Counted from the stretch's first letter, positions 35,501 through 47,750 are shown. The stretch: 64,000 bases of DNA from Lasiosphaeria ovina (GCA_033439765.1 JAULSN010000007.1:1984001-2048000), one strand, 5' to 3'. Program-made: numbers and translations. Notes: generated from the letters alone by a model not told the origin.

Positions 35501-35856
35501 GGTCGAGTTTAAGACACGTTACGAGACGCGCACCCGTGTCGTCGATGCCAACGGCAACGAGGTCCTAGTACCCGAAGGTGGTCTCCCGGCGCAAGATGCT
35601 GCTAGTGTTGCCCCTCCTCACCCGGACGTTCAAGGCATGTGAAGTCGACTACCCATCTGGATCCTCCCTGCAGATGCCGAGTACTAACTTGACTTCCCGG
35701 CACGTAGGGGTTGACCAAGAGACGCCTAAGCGACTTGTTCCTGACGAGCCAATCCCTTCGGCTGAGAAGAGCGTCGAGGGCGAGAAAGAGCGTGAAGGAA
35801 AGCTCGCAAAGCCCGCCAGCGAGGGCAACGACGCAACGGCGAAGGAGGCCGCCTAG
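32580..35856 (+). CDS. PMT1: Dolichyl-phosphate-mannose protein O-mannosyltransferase, PMT1 subfamily
   Basis: Endoplasmic reticulum enzyme that transfers mannose from dolichyl-phosphate to Ser/Thr of secretory proteins; PMT1-type subunits pair with PMT2-type ones. Exons 32580-32839, 32947-33236, 33300-35050, 35214-35634 and 35708-35856 give 956 aa. The catalytic first loop has VVFDEVHFGGFASKYIKG (D84-E85) and FFMDVHPPLAKLL; the FGGFASKYIKGRFFMD wording is that of PMT1, not PMT4. Membrane helices flank a central lumenal region with three MIR repeats (about 300-490; e.g. SRVTIRHVNTQGGYLHSHP, GSVLRLYHQPTHRRLHSH). A long hydrophilic C-terminal tail contains the conserved YRDQNGNILNEEQV ... KTRYETRTRVVDANGNE segment. 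The last intron (35635-35707) appears to be GC-AG type with a perfect TACTAAC branch site; without it the protein stops at 35642. Confidence 0.93.
35682..35688 (+). promoter_or_regulatory. Intron branch site TACTAAC
   Basis: Perfect branch-point consensus 19 nt before the acceptor AG at 35706-35707 of the last PMT1 intron. It supports splicing from the GC donor at 35635. Confidence 0.7.
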
Positions 35857-36974
35857 ATCGCACCAACTGCCAGGAAAGATCACACGACACTGTGACTAGC
35901 TCTGAAAGCTCCAACGAAGAAGATGCCATGGATTTTTCGAGCGACCTCCTAGACTCTGGTTGCCATACCAAGTCTCTGACTTGACTTGTTTTTTGTTGAG
36001 GAGCGTACACGGATACGCGAATGTATGGGTGCATGCGCACCAGATTCTTGCTAAACTCTCACTCTTGTACCACCAGCGACCAGCGAAGGAACATCTACAC
36101 ATACACAACTTAATGGACACGAACAAGAAACTGGAAGGGAAAAGGTGGGTTGGGGTAAACCTGAGGGACGGACGGTCTTGTTTCTTTTGTTAATTAAATA
36201 CCATCGGCGGCTGGGTGTAGAAGATGAAACGTTTCTCGTCATTTTGAACGTGTCTACTATTGCTACCACCACCTCATCCGGACGTTGCGCCATCCCACGA
36301 CCCCGTCATAGCTCGAGCACGGTCTACGACAGACATTCTTTCTGTCTAGTATTCCAAGCATAGTAAAACCCTCATTGGTTCTTTGCCAATACTACGACGT
36401 ATTGTACTATGACATAAAGTCGTTATTAACCCCGGTTTGCTTACTACAACGGTCGTCGTCAGGGGCACAGATAGTTATCGCGCCAACTCAACTTGCAGAG
36501 TGAGTTTGAATGGATAGCTTGACAGTGATAAAAATTGTGCAGGAAGTACTGCTCTTGGGTTGGGACGGACTAACGAAGAGATGGGCTGATTAATAAGGGG
36601 GGAACAAAACAACATGACGATAACAAAACAAAACGCGCTTGGTTTCCCTCCTGCATTACCAAAGGCACACCTTACTCCCGCCCTCTTTGGGGCCCTCTCT
36701 AGCGCTTTTCTTTTTCTTTTTGGTGATTAGATGGTGACATTCTGTCTTTTTCTTCTCTTCTCCTCTTCCTCCTCCTTCTTCCTCCCCTGGCGGCAACACA
36801 AATGGCTCCCTCTCTTCTCTATATCTTGAACTTGGTTCCCCTTCTATGTTCTACGTGTCTAACCAGGTAGGCGGGGAGGGAGCCAGGCGGGTAAGTGATC
36901 GGTGAACCACACACCACCCCCCTCGACGCTGTTTCATCGAGGCTCACCCCACGGCTGAGGAGCAGCGCTAGCCG
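35857..36974. other. Convergent 3' intergenic region
   Basis: Between the ends of PMT1 (+) and the zinc-finger gene (-). A C/T-rich simple-sequence tract is at about 36705-36790; no gene seen. Confidence 0.5.
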
Positions 36975-37946
36975 CTAGGCCGGGATTGGGGCAGGAGCCG
37001 GGGCCGGGGCTGGAGCTGGAACAGCGAGACGGGAAGCCCTGCCCAGGGAATCGAGACACCAGCCCGGATGCACGCGCTTGAAGTGGCGCTGCAGCGCATC
37101 GCGGCGAGAATACGTCTGCTGGGCGCCAGCGGCGAAGGCAGCAGCGGCATCAGCAGCAGCAGCGGCGGCGGCGGCGGCGGCGGTGGTGGTGGTTTGAGAG
37201 TCTGAGTTGGGGTCCGGGTCGCACAGCGGGCACATCAACAACTTGCGCGACTTGTTGTGCACCGTGTTGACGTGGCGCTCGAGCTCCGTCGGCCGCGCAA
37301 ACGACCGCCCGCATACCTCGCATGCTTTGTTGTTGTTGTTGCTGTTCTCGCCGCTGAACCGCGGCGGGCACATGTACAAGTCCACGTCAACGTCGATGCC
37401 GTCCAGGCCCTGGGCTGTCCAGGGCGCTGGTGCCATAGCCAGCCCGGGGCCGGCTGCGGCGTAGAGCGGCGGGTAGATGTCCTCCTGCTGCTGCGGCGGT
37501 GGCGGCAGCGGCGGCATGAGTATGTATTCCGACACGCCCTCGAGCGTGGGTTGAGTATTGTAGTCGTACATGAGCTGAGGCGTTGGCCAGCCGTCGGTGA
37601 ATGGCAGAGGGTTCGTCTCCTGAGACAGGAACCTCGCCATGTCAAGGGGAGCCTTTTGTGTACGTACCGTGGGGGCGTTGAGGTCAGTTCATGTTCTCTC
37701 TCTCGCTCTTGATGGCAGGGTTAAACAGAGGGCGAGTCTTCTCGGGTGGCGGTGGAAGGTGTGAGTCTGGCATACCGTACTTCTTGGTTGGTACATTCCA
37801 TAGTCCAGCCACGATATGTCCATGCCTTCGTCCCCTTGGAACGCCGCCATGTCCATGTCCGGCAGATCAGCCACGACTTCGCTGCCTGCCACGTCTCCTG
37901 GGATATACGAGTCTCTGGCGAATATCGAGCCTGCCGGATATTCCAT
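36975..37946 (-). CDS. C2H2 zinc-finger protein, putative transcription factor
   Basis: Two exons, 37946-37776 and 37652-36975, with a 123-nt intron (GTATGC...AAAG) give 282 aa. The N-terminal half is acidic and Pro-rich with features of an activation region (ADLPDMDMAAFQGDEGMDISWLDYGMY). Finger 1 is canonical: C168-x2-C171-x12-H184-x4-H189 (CEVCGRSFARPTELERHVNTVH). A second CxxC (C198, C201) is separated from its likely HxxxxH pair (H247, H252) by 45 residues instead of about 12; the insert holds Asp/Asn, Thr and long Ala runs. The C-terminus is a short Ala-Pro repeat. Tandem fungal C2H2 pairs of this spacing usually bind DNA; the target is unknown. An alternative is that the second finger no longer folds. 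Confidence 0.8.
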
Positions 37947-40900
37947 TTTTGAGATTTGCAGACGGTGGTGTTGGTTCGAGTAGTGCTTGGTTTATGGTGG
38001 CAGGCGTCTGCAGTGGCAGTGACGGCTAAGACTGTACCTAAAAGGGGCAAACAAGTATACGATAGCAACAAGCCCAACAGCCAGTAATGAAAAGGGGAGA
38101 AAACCGAGAGACCCAGAACCCTCTCTTTGCAAAGGGGTTTTTTCTATCTTTCTACATACCTACATACGTCAAATAGCTCTTCCAGAGCCAGCCCAGAAAC
38201 TACTTTCTCCTCAGGGTGATAAGTCACCGGTATTCCCACAGCTGTCTCAAGATTGACGCCACTCGAGCCAGCCGCTGCCGGCCATCGCGCACCACGGTAC
38301 AAAAGCCGTTCGGCGACAGCAGCCTCAGCCAGCTGGTCCGCGTCGGGGTTTCCCCTTTGGCGCTTTGGCCGTGCTTGTTGCAGAACGGATGCTCCAAGAT
38401 CCGGGACAAGAGCGAGATTTGGTGGTGGCTCTAGGTCTAGGTCTAGGTCCAGTAAAAGAGCTCGGGACTGGCATCCAAGTTAGGAGTTCTCACTTTGCTT
38501 CTTCTGCTATGCCACACCACAAGGCACACAACAGGCCCAGGCTCTGGACGACAAATCAGCGTCGAAGTGGACGTGAACAACACTGTGTGCAGATCCGCGG
38601 TGATCTTCAGCACTGCAAACCCACCTGTCTCGCTCTCTTTTCGTCCGCAAAAGAGAGCCCATGAGGTTTGCCGTGAGCGCTTTTCTTTTCGTTTCCCCCC
38701 CTCTTGTTCTTGTCCGGGCCGCTCAAGATTTCATATTTGGTATTTTCTGGGCATTAGATTTAGCTAGTGCCCGTGGCAATGAATGGTAGTGCGGGTAGTA
38801 GATTCCTTCTCGCATGGCTAGGGCTTGGCCAGGCCGAGGCGATGGCAGATGCTGCAGCTGCAATGTTTGTGACGGCAGCGCACACCATTTGGGGGCCGAT
38901 CGATAGTCTCATTCCCTTCGGCCTTGATCGGGCGAATAGCGTCGCTCGAGAGAGCTAGGGCTGGGGTGTTTGACAACTCCCAAGATCCTGTATGTACATA
39001 CGTCAAAAGTTTGTGCTCCGTGTCATCGCATTTCTCACGTAGGACATTTGTTCTGGGCTGTTCAGCAAACCTGGTTTTGGATACAAGAACCTGGGGGGGA
39101 GAGAGCTGTCGGATTTTCGGCAAGAACAAGCCGTGTGCGGGCCCTCCTGGATATCAAGATCCGGAGAAGTGGGCGACGGCAAGAGATGGACACAGTCAGA
39201 AGGGTCCTACCTCCGAGACATGTCTTGTGTTGCCAGTAGCTATCGTCGATTTGGTGTTTGCCAAGCTCGTCTCAGAAAAGATGCACCTCTCCCGCCGACA
39301 GAAATTAGCCCTCGGATTTTTTTTCTGCCCTTGGCTGCGCCGGGAGCTTATACTCTATGCAGGTGCGATACAGGCCGCTTGTTTGTTGTTTAGTCATTGG
39401 TCTCGAGACTTCGTCCCCCCCACTCCTCCATTACCCTTCGCCTCGCCTTCTCGTCTTGATAGACATGGAAGGTGCAACCTGCCTCGCTACGTACTTGCTC
39501 CTTCTTTCTAATGTCGCTGTCACTCCGTATGTCACTCTATTAGTGAGCTTAAATTTATTGCTGTAAAAACCGTCCTCTCGACTAGCCCTCTTAACGGATC
39601 ATTGCAGTGTACTTCCTCCGCCGCCTCCTGGCAGGACTCTTGCCTCGAAGCACGGTTTTTCCAGAGACATGCAGGAGGGTAGGGTCAGTCTAAGTCACAG
39701 TCGAGCTCTCAGCAGACGCGCGAGACCCGTACCTCGTAAACACTTGTTGGACCCAAGCTCTACCCTCTTGTTGTTCCCAGCCGCGATTTGGCATTCGTGA
39801 CACTCTCGCCATTTCACTTGCAACATGTTGAGGTCTGCAATGCGTCCTGCATCGACTGCGACTGGCCTGTCTATGTCAGTTGCACACCGGTGCACTGATA
39901 GTAATGGATACTGTGTATGATTACCAATTCGCGTCCTCCTCTTAGTGCCAGTGGTGACTGCAAGTGCAGAAGCCATCATGTGTCCATTACCAGATTCAAT
40001 TTCAAAAAGGCCCAGCTACGTAGCCCCAAATTTCTGCGACAGCCTGACCCAAAGCAGGCGGAAGAGCAATCCCCATAATGCTAGCATCATTGAATGGTTG
40101 CTTCAATGTTGCCTCCTAAGTTGGGTGGATTTATTCATTTCTTGATTCCATTCGAGGAGCGTGCTGAAGATTTTCTCGCAACAAGTTAGAAAGTGCTCAC
40201 TGTCTGTCCACTTCTCTCTGTTTTTTTTTTCATAGGCCTCTTGTCCACTTTGTATCCTGAGCCTCGGTGTCTGGCTGCTACTTCCTTATTTTAACTCAGG
40301 TAAGGTCGCCGTGGATGACGGTAACCTGGTTGCAAAATACAACTTGCTGCAATCATTTGAATTTCAACAACGCTTGTTCCCGTAAATACAATACCGCTCC
40401 ATTTGACAAGTTAGAGCCAGTGCTGTAAACCTGTATTCTATAAAACCGAATGAAAGATGAGGGCATGATCATGAACTAAGTGGACGAAGGACATTCAGCC
40501 AACCTTCCGCCCCAAATTATCATGCCGTATTAATTTTGCTTCTCGTATCTCGTACCTAATTAGGTAACCCACTATCTTTGGAATTGATGGATGCATATGA
40601 ATCGGGAAACGAAAGACGGGACGGGGTGAGACATGGGGCGATCATCAGACTACCACCTCCTGATGCTGTAAACGGATTTTCTCAAAGGATCTAACCAATG
40701 TATACTATGTAATGTATACATTGACGAACCGCAATCGTCTGTCTGTGCGCTGATAACAATGCTGCCGTCCACGGTAGTTGAGCGGATATCTTTTGTTTGT
40801 GATGGACAGCTGCATGAATTGTGACGGCGCTGATGGGCAATGTTGGCTCTGCCATGGTGTGATAGATCGCATTTCTTGAAACACGATGGTCCTGCAGACA

Positions 40901-43178
40901 CCCGTTCAGTCCAACCTCGATCATGGATGTACAGTTACTTCCGTCTGGCCCGTTTCTGCGGGTTTTCCCCGCAATGTGAATACCGCGGTCTCGAGAATCC
41001 AGTACTTATACAAGCGCGCCTCGCCCAGATGGAAGTCATCCCATGTCATCAGTGCACCAAACAGACAATGGAAGGTTTGCATCATATTTTCTGTCTGCCT
41101 ATTGTGCTGTCGCTCAGACAAACTCGTACGGCAGTAGGAGAGATGCCTTGCTTGCAATGGTATCGAGTAGGGAAAAGGGCAGATACTTTTTCCGTTGAAT
41201 CTCGATATTAATTAAATACTGCTTCTCCTGAGCAGCTGCCTCTGCATCGAGTGCATCAAGATAATTCCTTCTGTCTGGTTTTGTCAAGCCCAAGACTGGA
41301 TGCAGTTGCGCAGGGCTGGGCTGGGCGTCTCTTGACGCGCCTGATCTCCAAAGATTTGCGTTGCGTTCCCGCGATGCGACCCCCCGAAATCGAACCAAGA
41401 ACCAAGATCCTGGTCGGCTCCCACACTTCAATTCATTCCCAATTACATAGTAAGCGTGCACGCGGACTGGTCACATTTGCGGCCTTTTCGCCTCGTCACT
41501 GTGCACCTGTAATTGCCATGGCCACCTGTGCGCTGGCCGCCCGTCGTCCACTTTTCTAGGTGGACAGGCCGTCGCCGGATGCTCGGCAGAGGTGAGCTGT
41601 CGTTCAAGGGTGGGAAGGAGCTGGTGAGCTGAGAATGACCTGAGCGCCAGCCGAGTGCGGAGGAAAAGACCCCAATGCGCACCGTGACAGGAGTGCTTAC
41701 GGAATACAATGCCGCACTGACCAGACAGCTGAGCCGCGAACAACACCAGAAGCTGCCAAGAAGGCAAGGCTCGAAACAAAAGCGGCACAGGCCTTGGAAA
41801 CTTGTAAATCCCGGTCATCATGACGATGCTGGTCTCCGACAGTCCCGCAGGAAGGAATGCAGTTTACACAGCTCGTCTCTGATGATAGAAAGAAGAGATG
41901 AAGGAAACGCCAAAATTGACCGGGTGGTTGCATCAACTAGTCTGTACTGCCCAAGAATCGATTTGCCAGCTCAGAGTAGGGCATGAGCTGAAAGACAACG
42001 AGTTCTTGTTGTTGGTCAATGCTTGAACGCCAATGACGCCCTCCCGGGGTCGGTCGTGGACGGGCCGTGCCCAACTCAATGACAGCGAACGCCAGGGCAC
42101 CAATTGACCTCTCCAACCGGCAATTGGCTTTTCGGAGGTTTGCGACCTCGCCGCTTGCCATCCGATTAGCAGCAAAAGGATTCTGTTCTGCCACTGCACT
42201 GCGTTGCACTGCACTGTCCACTGGGCAGTGAAGGTGCAGAGCGGCACTATATCAATTAATTTAGTTCAAGTTCTAGATATCCATTTTGACAGACCAGACC
42301 GGGCGGGAGCAGAAGCCTGTCTTGCCTGGTCGTGCCCGCTTCGTCGGCTGATGGCCTCGACCCAATAAAACCTGCACGACCCTTGTCTCTGGGGCACTTC
42401 CCCCCATCCCGTCCTGCCCATCACAGTCCAGGCTTTTGGCCATTGCCCGCCAAGCCCGCAAACTTTCGACCTCTGCTTTAGGGTGTCCGATTGCTGCAGG
42501 TCGCCATCACCTCCACCCACACCCGCACCCGCACTGCACCCGTCTTCGATGGTCGGGGCGCATCTCTTCTCCAGTCCCCGTCTTTAATCCGTCCTCGCCC
42601 TCACCCACATTGGGGTTCTTCGACATATCTTCCAATCCGATAACCTGCCCATCGTCCAACAGTCGCACCCACTCACAACCCGCCAGCTCTACGGAATAAA
42701 CCGAACAAAAAACCTGGACGCGACTCAAGCTCAGAACTAGCTGCATACCTCTCGCCCCTCACCACCAAGCAGCATCCAAGACATTCATTTGCCCGTGCTC
42801 AGTTGCTCATCAGCGGCCGCGACATCCCCTTACGCAGCAATCCGGACCACGCGAAACTCGGACATCTGGGAATTGGTTTTATCTGACTCCCAGGGCCCGC
42901 CAGATTCTGGCGCGGTCCTCCGCAGTCCGACAGACTGGATTACCCGTATGTGCAAAACTCTGACCGCAAGGTTCCCACCATCCTCGGGGCATCTCTACCG
43001 CTACCCGATGGTTGCCTCGTTCTGCTGCTATCAGCGTGACTCGCGTCGTCGTGGCGTCGGCCTGGCCGCTCAGGTCCGATTTTGGGCCTCGCACCTGCTT
43101 ATCTGCTTTCCGCACATGGCTGTTACTAACGGACTGTGGCAAAGCTTTGTCACCGTGGCCGGTTGGTCCTCGCACCAA
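37947..43178. other. Long gene-poor spacer between divergent genes
   Basis: 5.2 kb upstream of both the zinc-finger gene (-) and SEC2 (+). Six-frame reading shows only short frames without domains. GC content falls in 39700-41250, and several stretches are AT-rich. Immediately before SEC2 (about 42500-42790) the sequence is C-rich and CT-rich, as in a promoter and leader. Noncoding RNAs cannot be judged by eye. Confidence 0.5.
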
Positions 43179-45236
43179 ATGCCGTCTAACGGGCGCTCGG
43201 CTTTCGGTCACAACCGATCCCTGTCCAGCATCCTCAGATCCGCCTCGCCGAAGCCCTCCCAGACGCAATCCAAGCCGGCGTCGCCCTCGGATTCTCCCTC
43301 CATGACGGCCGACACCTTCGCAAACCCCTCAACCCCGCTCCACCAGCGGGCCTTCTCTTCCCAGTCTTTGGACGACGACAATGATTTGAGCACCATCCCA
43401 GACCCCAGAAGCCGGGCTATGAGCCCTGCCAATGCACATACGATGGCCTCTCCGCACCACCCAGACCTCGACCAAGAGGTTGCGACGCTGAGCACAAAGC
43501 TCATCAACGCCATCAATCACCAGACCACATTGGACGACAACCTGTCCGCTACCAGGGCCGAACTGGAGAACTCGCGCGACAAGATACGGCAGCTCGAGCG
43601 CGTTATCGAGGACCAGAGAGAAATGCTTGCCGGGGACGTGTGGGTGAGGCGCAAGACTGTCGAGGTGGAGAAGACAACGTTGCTTGCTCGAGTTGCCGAA
43701 GAGAAGGCAGCACGTCTCGACATGGAGGACCAGAAGAAGAAAATCGAGCAAGAGCTTGAGAACCTCACGGCAGCGTTATTCGAGGAAGCAAACAAGATGG
43801 TTATCACGGCCAAGGAGGAAGCCCGGGCCGAGCAAGAGGTACTGCACCGCAAGAATGACCAGCTCAAGGCCCAGATTGCCGATACCGAGGGCCTTCTGAA
43901 GTCCCAGCAAGAGCAGCTCGCCCAGCTCAAGCAAGTCATGGAGGCCATGAGTATCGAGAAGGACGAACAGTCTCCCCCTACCGTTCCATCATCGCCAGGC
44001 TTTAGCAGGTTTGATCCGCGGGATCTTGGTTCTTCGGATGGCATGCAGCATCATAGCCTAGCCGTGCCGCTCTCTCCCTCTTACCCCACCAGCTTCACGC
44101 ACTTGCTGCAGCCTGTTCTCCGTACCGATCTGGCTGCGTACGGCGATTTCAAGGACCTCGTTCGGACTTCCAAGAGGCTGTCTGCCCAGCGCCTCCCCCC
44201 CGTGTCTTCCAACCCGGGATTGACCACCTTCAGCATTGGCCCAGGCTCGACGTCATCTCACATTACAACCGGAAACGGGTCCAATTCCTCCCTGTCTGCG
44301 GCTGGGTCTCCGCCCGCGACCTCGCCGCAGACACCAAATACGCCCGCATCGTCTGTCAGCGGTGTTTCGTCGGCGCCCGCCGCACCCATATTTCCTCATC
44401 TGAAGGAGACCAGGTTCTACAAGAGGGTGCTCACCGAGGACATCGAGCCAACGCTTCGGCTTGACACGGCTCCGGGACTTTCCTGGCTGGCTCGGCGTGG
44501 TGTGATCACGGCCATGTCCGAAGGAACCCTCGTTGTAGAGCCCAACCCTTCGACCGCGACGGGCAGGTTTGGCAGGATCGTCAAACCGGAGCTGTATCCA
44601 TGCTCCTTGTGCGGGGAATCGAGGAAAGACGAAGAGTACCTCCGCACCCACCGGTTTCGTACCAGCGAGTCGGACTCGTCACAGAGCGGCTATCCACTCT
44701 GCAGGTACTGCCTCCTCCGCGTCCGGTCAACGTGTGACTTCCTTGGCTTTCTCCGCATCGTCAAGGACGGCCACTGGCGGGCGGACGACGAAGACGCCGA
44801 GAAGGCTGCGTGGGAAGAGAGCGTTCGCCTGCGAGAGCAAATGTTCTGGAGTCGAATCGGCGGTGGCGTTCTGCCTACGAGTCAGGTTCACCCATCAAGC
44901 TGCAGCGCCACCCCCAGTCTTCGCGGAGATAGAAGCCCGCGGCAGAGCCACGACCGCGTCGACAAAGCCGCGCCGTCTTTGGGGCCGGTAGGCCAGCCTC
45001 AGTTGGATATTGCGACTGTTATTGAGGAAGCGGCCCTAACGGACACTCAAGGACCGAAGCAGGCCAATGCCGAAGAAACGGCTGATGACGATGGCGGCGC
45101 GGCTGTGGCCGAAGAAGTCGTGCCGTCGAGTGCTCGCAACTCGACACAGTCACTAGTCCCCGGACCTGAATCTAGCGCCGAGGGAGCTGAGGTGAAGCGG
45201 CTGTCGTTGACGATTCCTCTATCTTCCGGTGCTTGA
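43179..45236 (+). CDS. SEC2: Rab guanine nucleotide exchange factor Sec2 (Rabin8-like)
   Basis: Exchange factor for the exocytic Rab Sec4, acting on secretory vesicles. Chosen start at 43179 gives 685 aa with a Ser-rich beginning (FGHNRSLSSILRSASPKP); the open frame extends 130 codons further 5' to 42789, but that part looks like translated leader. The Sec2p coiled-coil GEF domain spans about 90-260: LSTKLINAINHQTTLDDNL, then long heptad-patterned helices with LTAALFEEANKMVITAKEEA, the segment that contacts the GTPase. After a Ser/Pro linker comes a second conserved block (about 385-570): RFYKRVLTEDIEPTLRLD, GLSWLARRGVI, and a CxxC ... CxxC arrangement (PCSLCGES, PLCRYCLLR) that may bind zinc, followed by RVRSTCDFLGFLRIVKDGHW. 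The tail is disordered. No introns are seen in this span. Confidence 0.88.
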   Translation: MPSNGRSAFGHNRSLSSILRSASPKPSQTQSKPASPSDSPSMTADTFANPSTPLHQRAFSSQSLDDDNDLSTIPDPRSRAMSPANAHTMASPHHPDLDQEVATLSTKLINAINHQTTLDDNLSATRAELENSRDKIRQLERVIEDQREMLAGDVWVRRKTVEVEKTTLLARVAEEKAARLDMEDQKKKIEQELENLTAALFEEANKMVITAKEEARAEQEVLHRKNDQLKAQIADTEGLLKSQQEQLAQLKQVMEAMSIEKDEQSPPTVPSSPGFSRFDPRDLGSSDGMQHHSLAVPLSPSYPTSFTHLLQPVLRTDLAAYGDFKDLVRTSKRLSAQRLPPVSSNPGLTTFSIGPGSTSSHITTGNGSNSSLSAAGSPPATSPQTPNTPASSVSGVSSAPAAPIFPHLKETRFYKRVLTEDIEPTLRLDTAPGLSWLARRGVITAMSEGTLVVEPNPSTATGRFGRIVKPELYPCSLCGESRKDEEYLRTHRFRTSESDSSQSGYPLCRYCLLRVRSTCDFLGFLRIVKDGHWRADDEDAEKAAWEESVRLREQMFWSRIGGGVLPTSQVHPSSCSATPSLRGDRSPRQSHDRVDKAAPSLGPVGQPQLDIATVIEEAALTDTQGPKQANAEETADDDGGAAVAEEVVPSSARNSTQSLVPGPESSAEGAEVKRLSLTIPLSSGA

Positions 45237-46912
45237 ACCATCTGACACAACGACACCATACTTCACACAAGGCCCATCCAATGTCTGTGCGCACACTATA
45301 TAATTACCCCCACCACACGCCGCCAAGCTGTATTTATACCATTTTCCTATTTAGTCGTCGAAGGCTGTCACCAGGAAGATAAGGAATCTTGTCTGTCCAT
45401 ACGGTGACCAGGGTAAGGATAATAGAGGAGGGGACCTGGCGTTTGTGTTTTTTTATTTTCTTGTCGATAAAGCGTTGGACGGCATATACGCAATTGGGCG
45501 TTGGGGAGGAGTTTTTCTGTCTCCTTGTCCCTGTTTTCCTTTTGGTTAACCTGAGATGTATGATATAAGTGTTTACTAGACGAGTAGCTATTAGGTAGTG
45601 GCTCTGAGTTATGATAATATTTTGGAAATGAAATTCCGTCATTGGTGCTTACGTTTGCTCTTCCTTGTTAACTAAGGTCCTACGAAGTCTGGCTAATACA
45701 GTGCTTCCAACTACCTGACAGGTTCGTATATTATGGCTAGTCTTGCCGCAGTTTTATTTCTCTCAAGTTCAATCTTTCAACAGCGAAACTTAACTGCTGC
45801 TTCAGTTCCCTGAGAACCGCACAAACGGCTTCAGAATGTGGTTCCAACAATGAAAATTGCGTCCAAATGTGTATCACGAGTAGAGGCCCCAAAGGCGGTC
45901 AAGGTGACTCTAAACCGGCTTCCCTAACAAACTTCCCGCGCGCCGCGGATCGCATGCCGCCCTGCCGCAGCCCCGTAGACCACCTGGCTAAGCTCTGCTG
46001 GGACAAGGACTGCGTCGGAGCCCGTTTCCATTCGCTTGGGAACGACATTGGCGGGCCCCAACGGTGGATCTATAGCCCCGCGAAGCATTGAACTAGATAT
46101 ATACCATCTCACTCGTCGAGGCGTCCAAAGCCGACACGGAGGGCCTAGTGGGTGAGTAGGCTATTGTGGTAGCCGGTGAAGTGATGTGCCTAGAGGAAAA
46201 ATCTCGAAAGGCCACATGGGGGAGGCTCACTTGTTACACTGGGGTTGAGACAAGGCGTAACGCTGCGTACTATCCATTGATAAATGGCACTGGCCTGAGA
46301 TCGGGTAGGAAGACGAGTGATTCTCTGTCTCGCTTCCGGACGAGGGAATAGTTAGCTTCACGCATCTCTGCAAATCTACCTACCTCGTGGCTGCTCTAGC
46401 TCATGCAACTGACCGACTTCTTCGTACTGCTACACTTTCTACCAGATTTCATATCGCCATGCCTGCCTCAGTTACCTCAGAGCGCCAGGTTACATAGAAA
46501 AATGCGAGTGAGATGTTTTCCAATCCTTTGCGATGCCTGCACACAGAACGGGTTTTAACAGAACACGGACATCGCAGGGCTCCTGGACCGTAGAATCGAC
46601 CCCGTCTCACCTTCATGCGTCTGTAAACCCTGGAGAGGTGGATATGCGAAGGTGGCATGCCTTTTGTCATAGCTGGCGGTTAGAACTTGGCAATAGAGAA
46701 GGGGGTGCTCCATATGGATGGAAATGGATGCCATCCCGCTAACCGAAACCTACTATTTTGCAAACAATGATACTGGCCAAGATACCCTTGCTGGTACACA
46801 TACACGGGGGAAAACATACCCATCACACCATAGTAGGTAGGTACTTTTTAGGTAGTATCTTCCCGTGGAACTCACCATCTGCCACCTTCCACTTCTTCCA
46901 AAAATCAAAACT
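45237..46912. other. Intergenic region
   Basis: SEC2 3' flank and upstream DNA of the kinase fragment. No convincing gene. Short TAGGTAGGTAC words appear at about 46830-46855, just before the hexamer array. Confidence 0.45.
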
Positions 46913-47092
<180 letters not shown>

Positions 47093-47138
47093 GCGGTCGC
47101 ACACGCTCCCCTTGGTCTCGGTCGCGCATTCCTTCGCC

Positions 47139-47750
47139 ATGCCTAATCCCCCTCCAACGTGGGAAATAGTTCGAAACCTGCCTGCCCCTATTGAAGCCGA
47201 AGGTGTTGACAAATATGTTCCCGGCGGTTTTCACCCCGTCAACATCGGCGATGTTATCGACCAGCGTTACGAAGTCATGCACAAGCTTGGCTATGGGGGC
47301 CTCTCGATCGTCTGGCTGGTCCGCTCATGTGGCGACACGCCCTCATATTTCGCGCTGAAGATCCTCCGTGCCGACATCGCCAACCCCAACGAAGTCAACA
47401 TGCTTAAGCATCTTGGCGAGACGGCCGGCCCACATCAAAATGTGGTGGCATTGCTCGACGCGTTCAAGATCTCGGGCCCCAACAGCGAGCACCACTGTCT
47501 CGTTTTCCCAGTCCTCGGGCCAGCCCTTCGAAACGACGTGTGCGATGTTATGAAGGCACTGTCGGGTCCGATGCGATACAATGTGGATGGTGAAGATGCT
47601 TCTTCGCAGCCGTCGTCGGCAATCATTCAGGACAATCAACCGGGCACCCAGGACGACTTGGAGAATGAATCTACCGCGAACCTGTCGTCGGCAATCAATC
47701 AGGACAATCAACCAGGCACCCAGGACCTTGAGAATGAACCTGCTCCCTAA
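47139..47750 (+). pseudogene. Truncated SRPK-like protein kinase fragment
   Basis: 203 codons. Residues 25-175 match the N-lobe of fungal SR-protein-kinase-like proteins: YVPGGFHPVNIGDV, RYEVMHKLGYGGLSIVWLV (Gly-rich loop about 50-54) and FALKIL with the ATP-anchoring Lys about 74, then HLGETAGPHQNVVALLDAF and HHCLVFPVLG. The HRD catalytic loop, DFG and all of the C-lobe are missing, so it cannot be an active kinase. After residue about 155 the frame turns into repeats of the form SSAINQDNQPGTQDLENEP and stops. No C-lobe sequence was found downstream to 48300 in any frame. The ATG at 47139 is favoured; the open frame continues upstream through the hexamer array to 46758. Fungal SRPK-like families are often expanded and partly degenerate. 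Confidence 0.75.

Noticed and set aside
41385..41440. Minus-strand GGTTCGATTTC word suggesting a tRNA
   Set aside because: Flanking sequence does not form acceptor and anticodon stems, and the A-box is missing.
39700..42700. Possible secondary metabolite or effector genes in the long spacer
   Set aside because: No frame of useful length with signal peptide, Cys pattern or domain; only short unconvincing ORFs.
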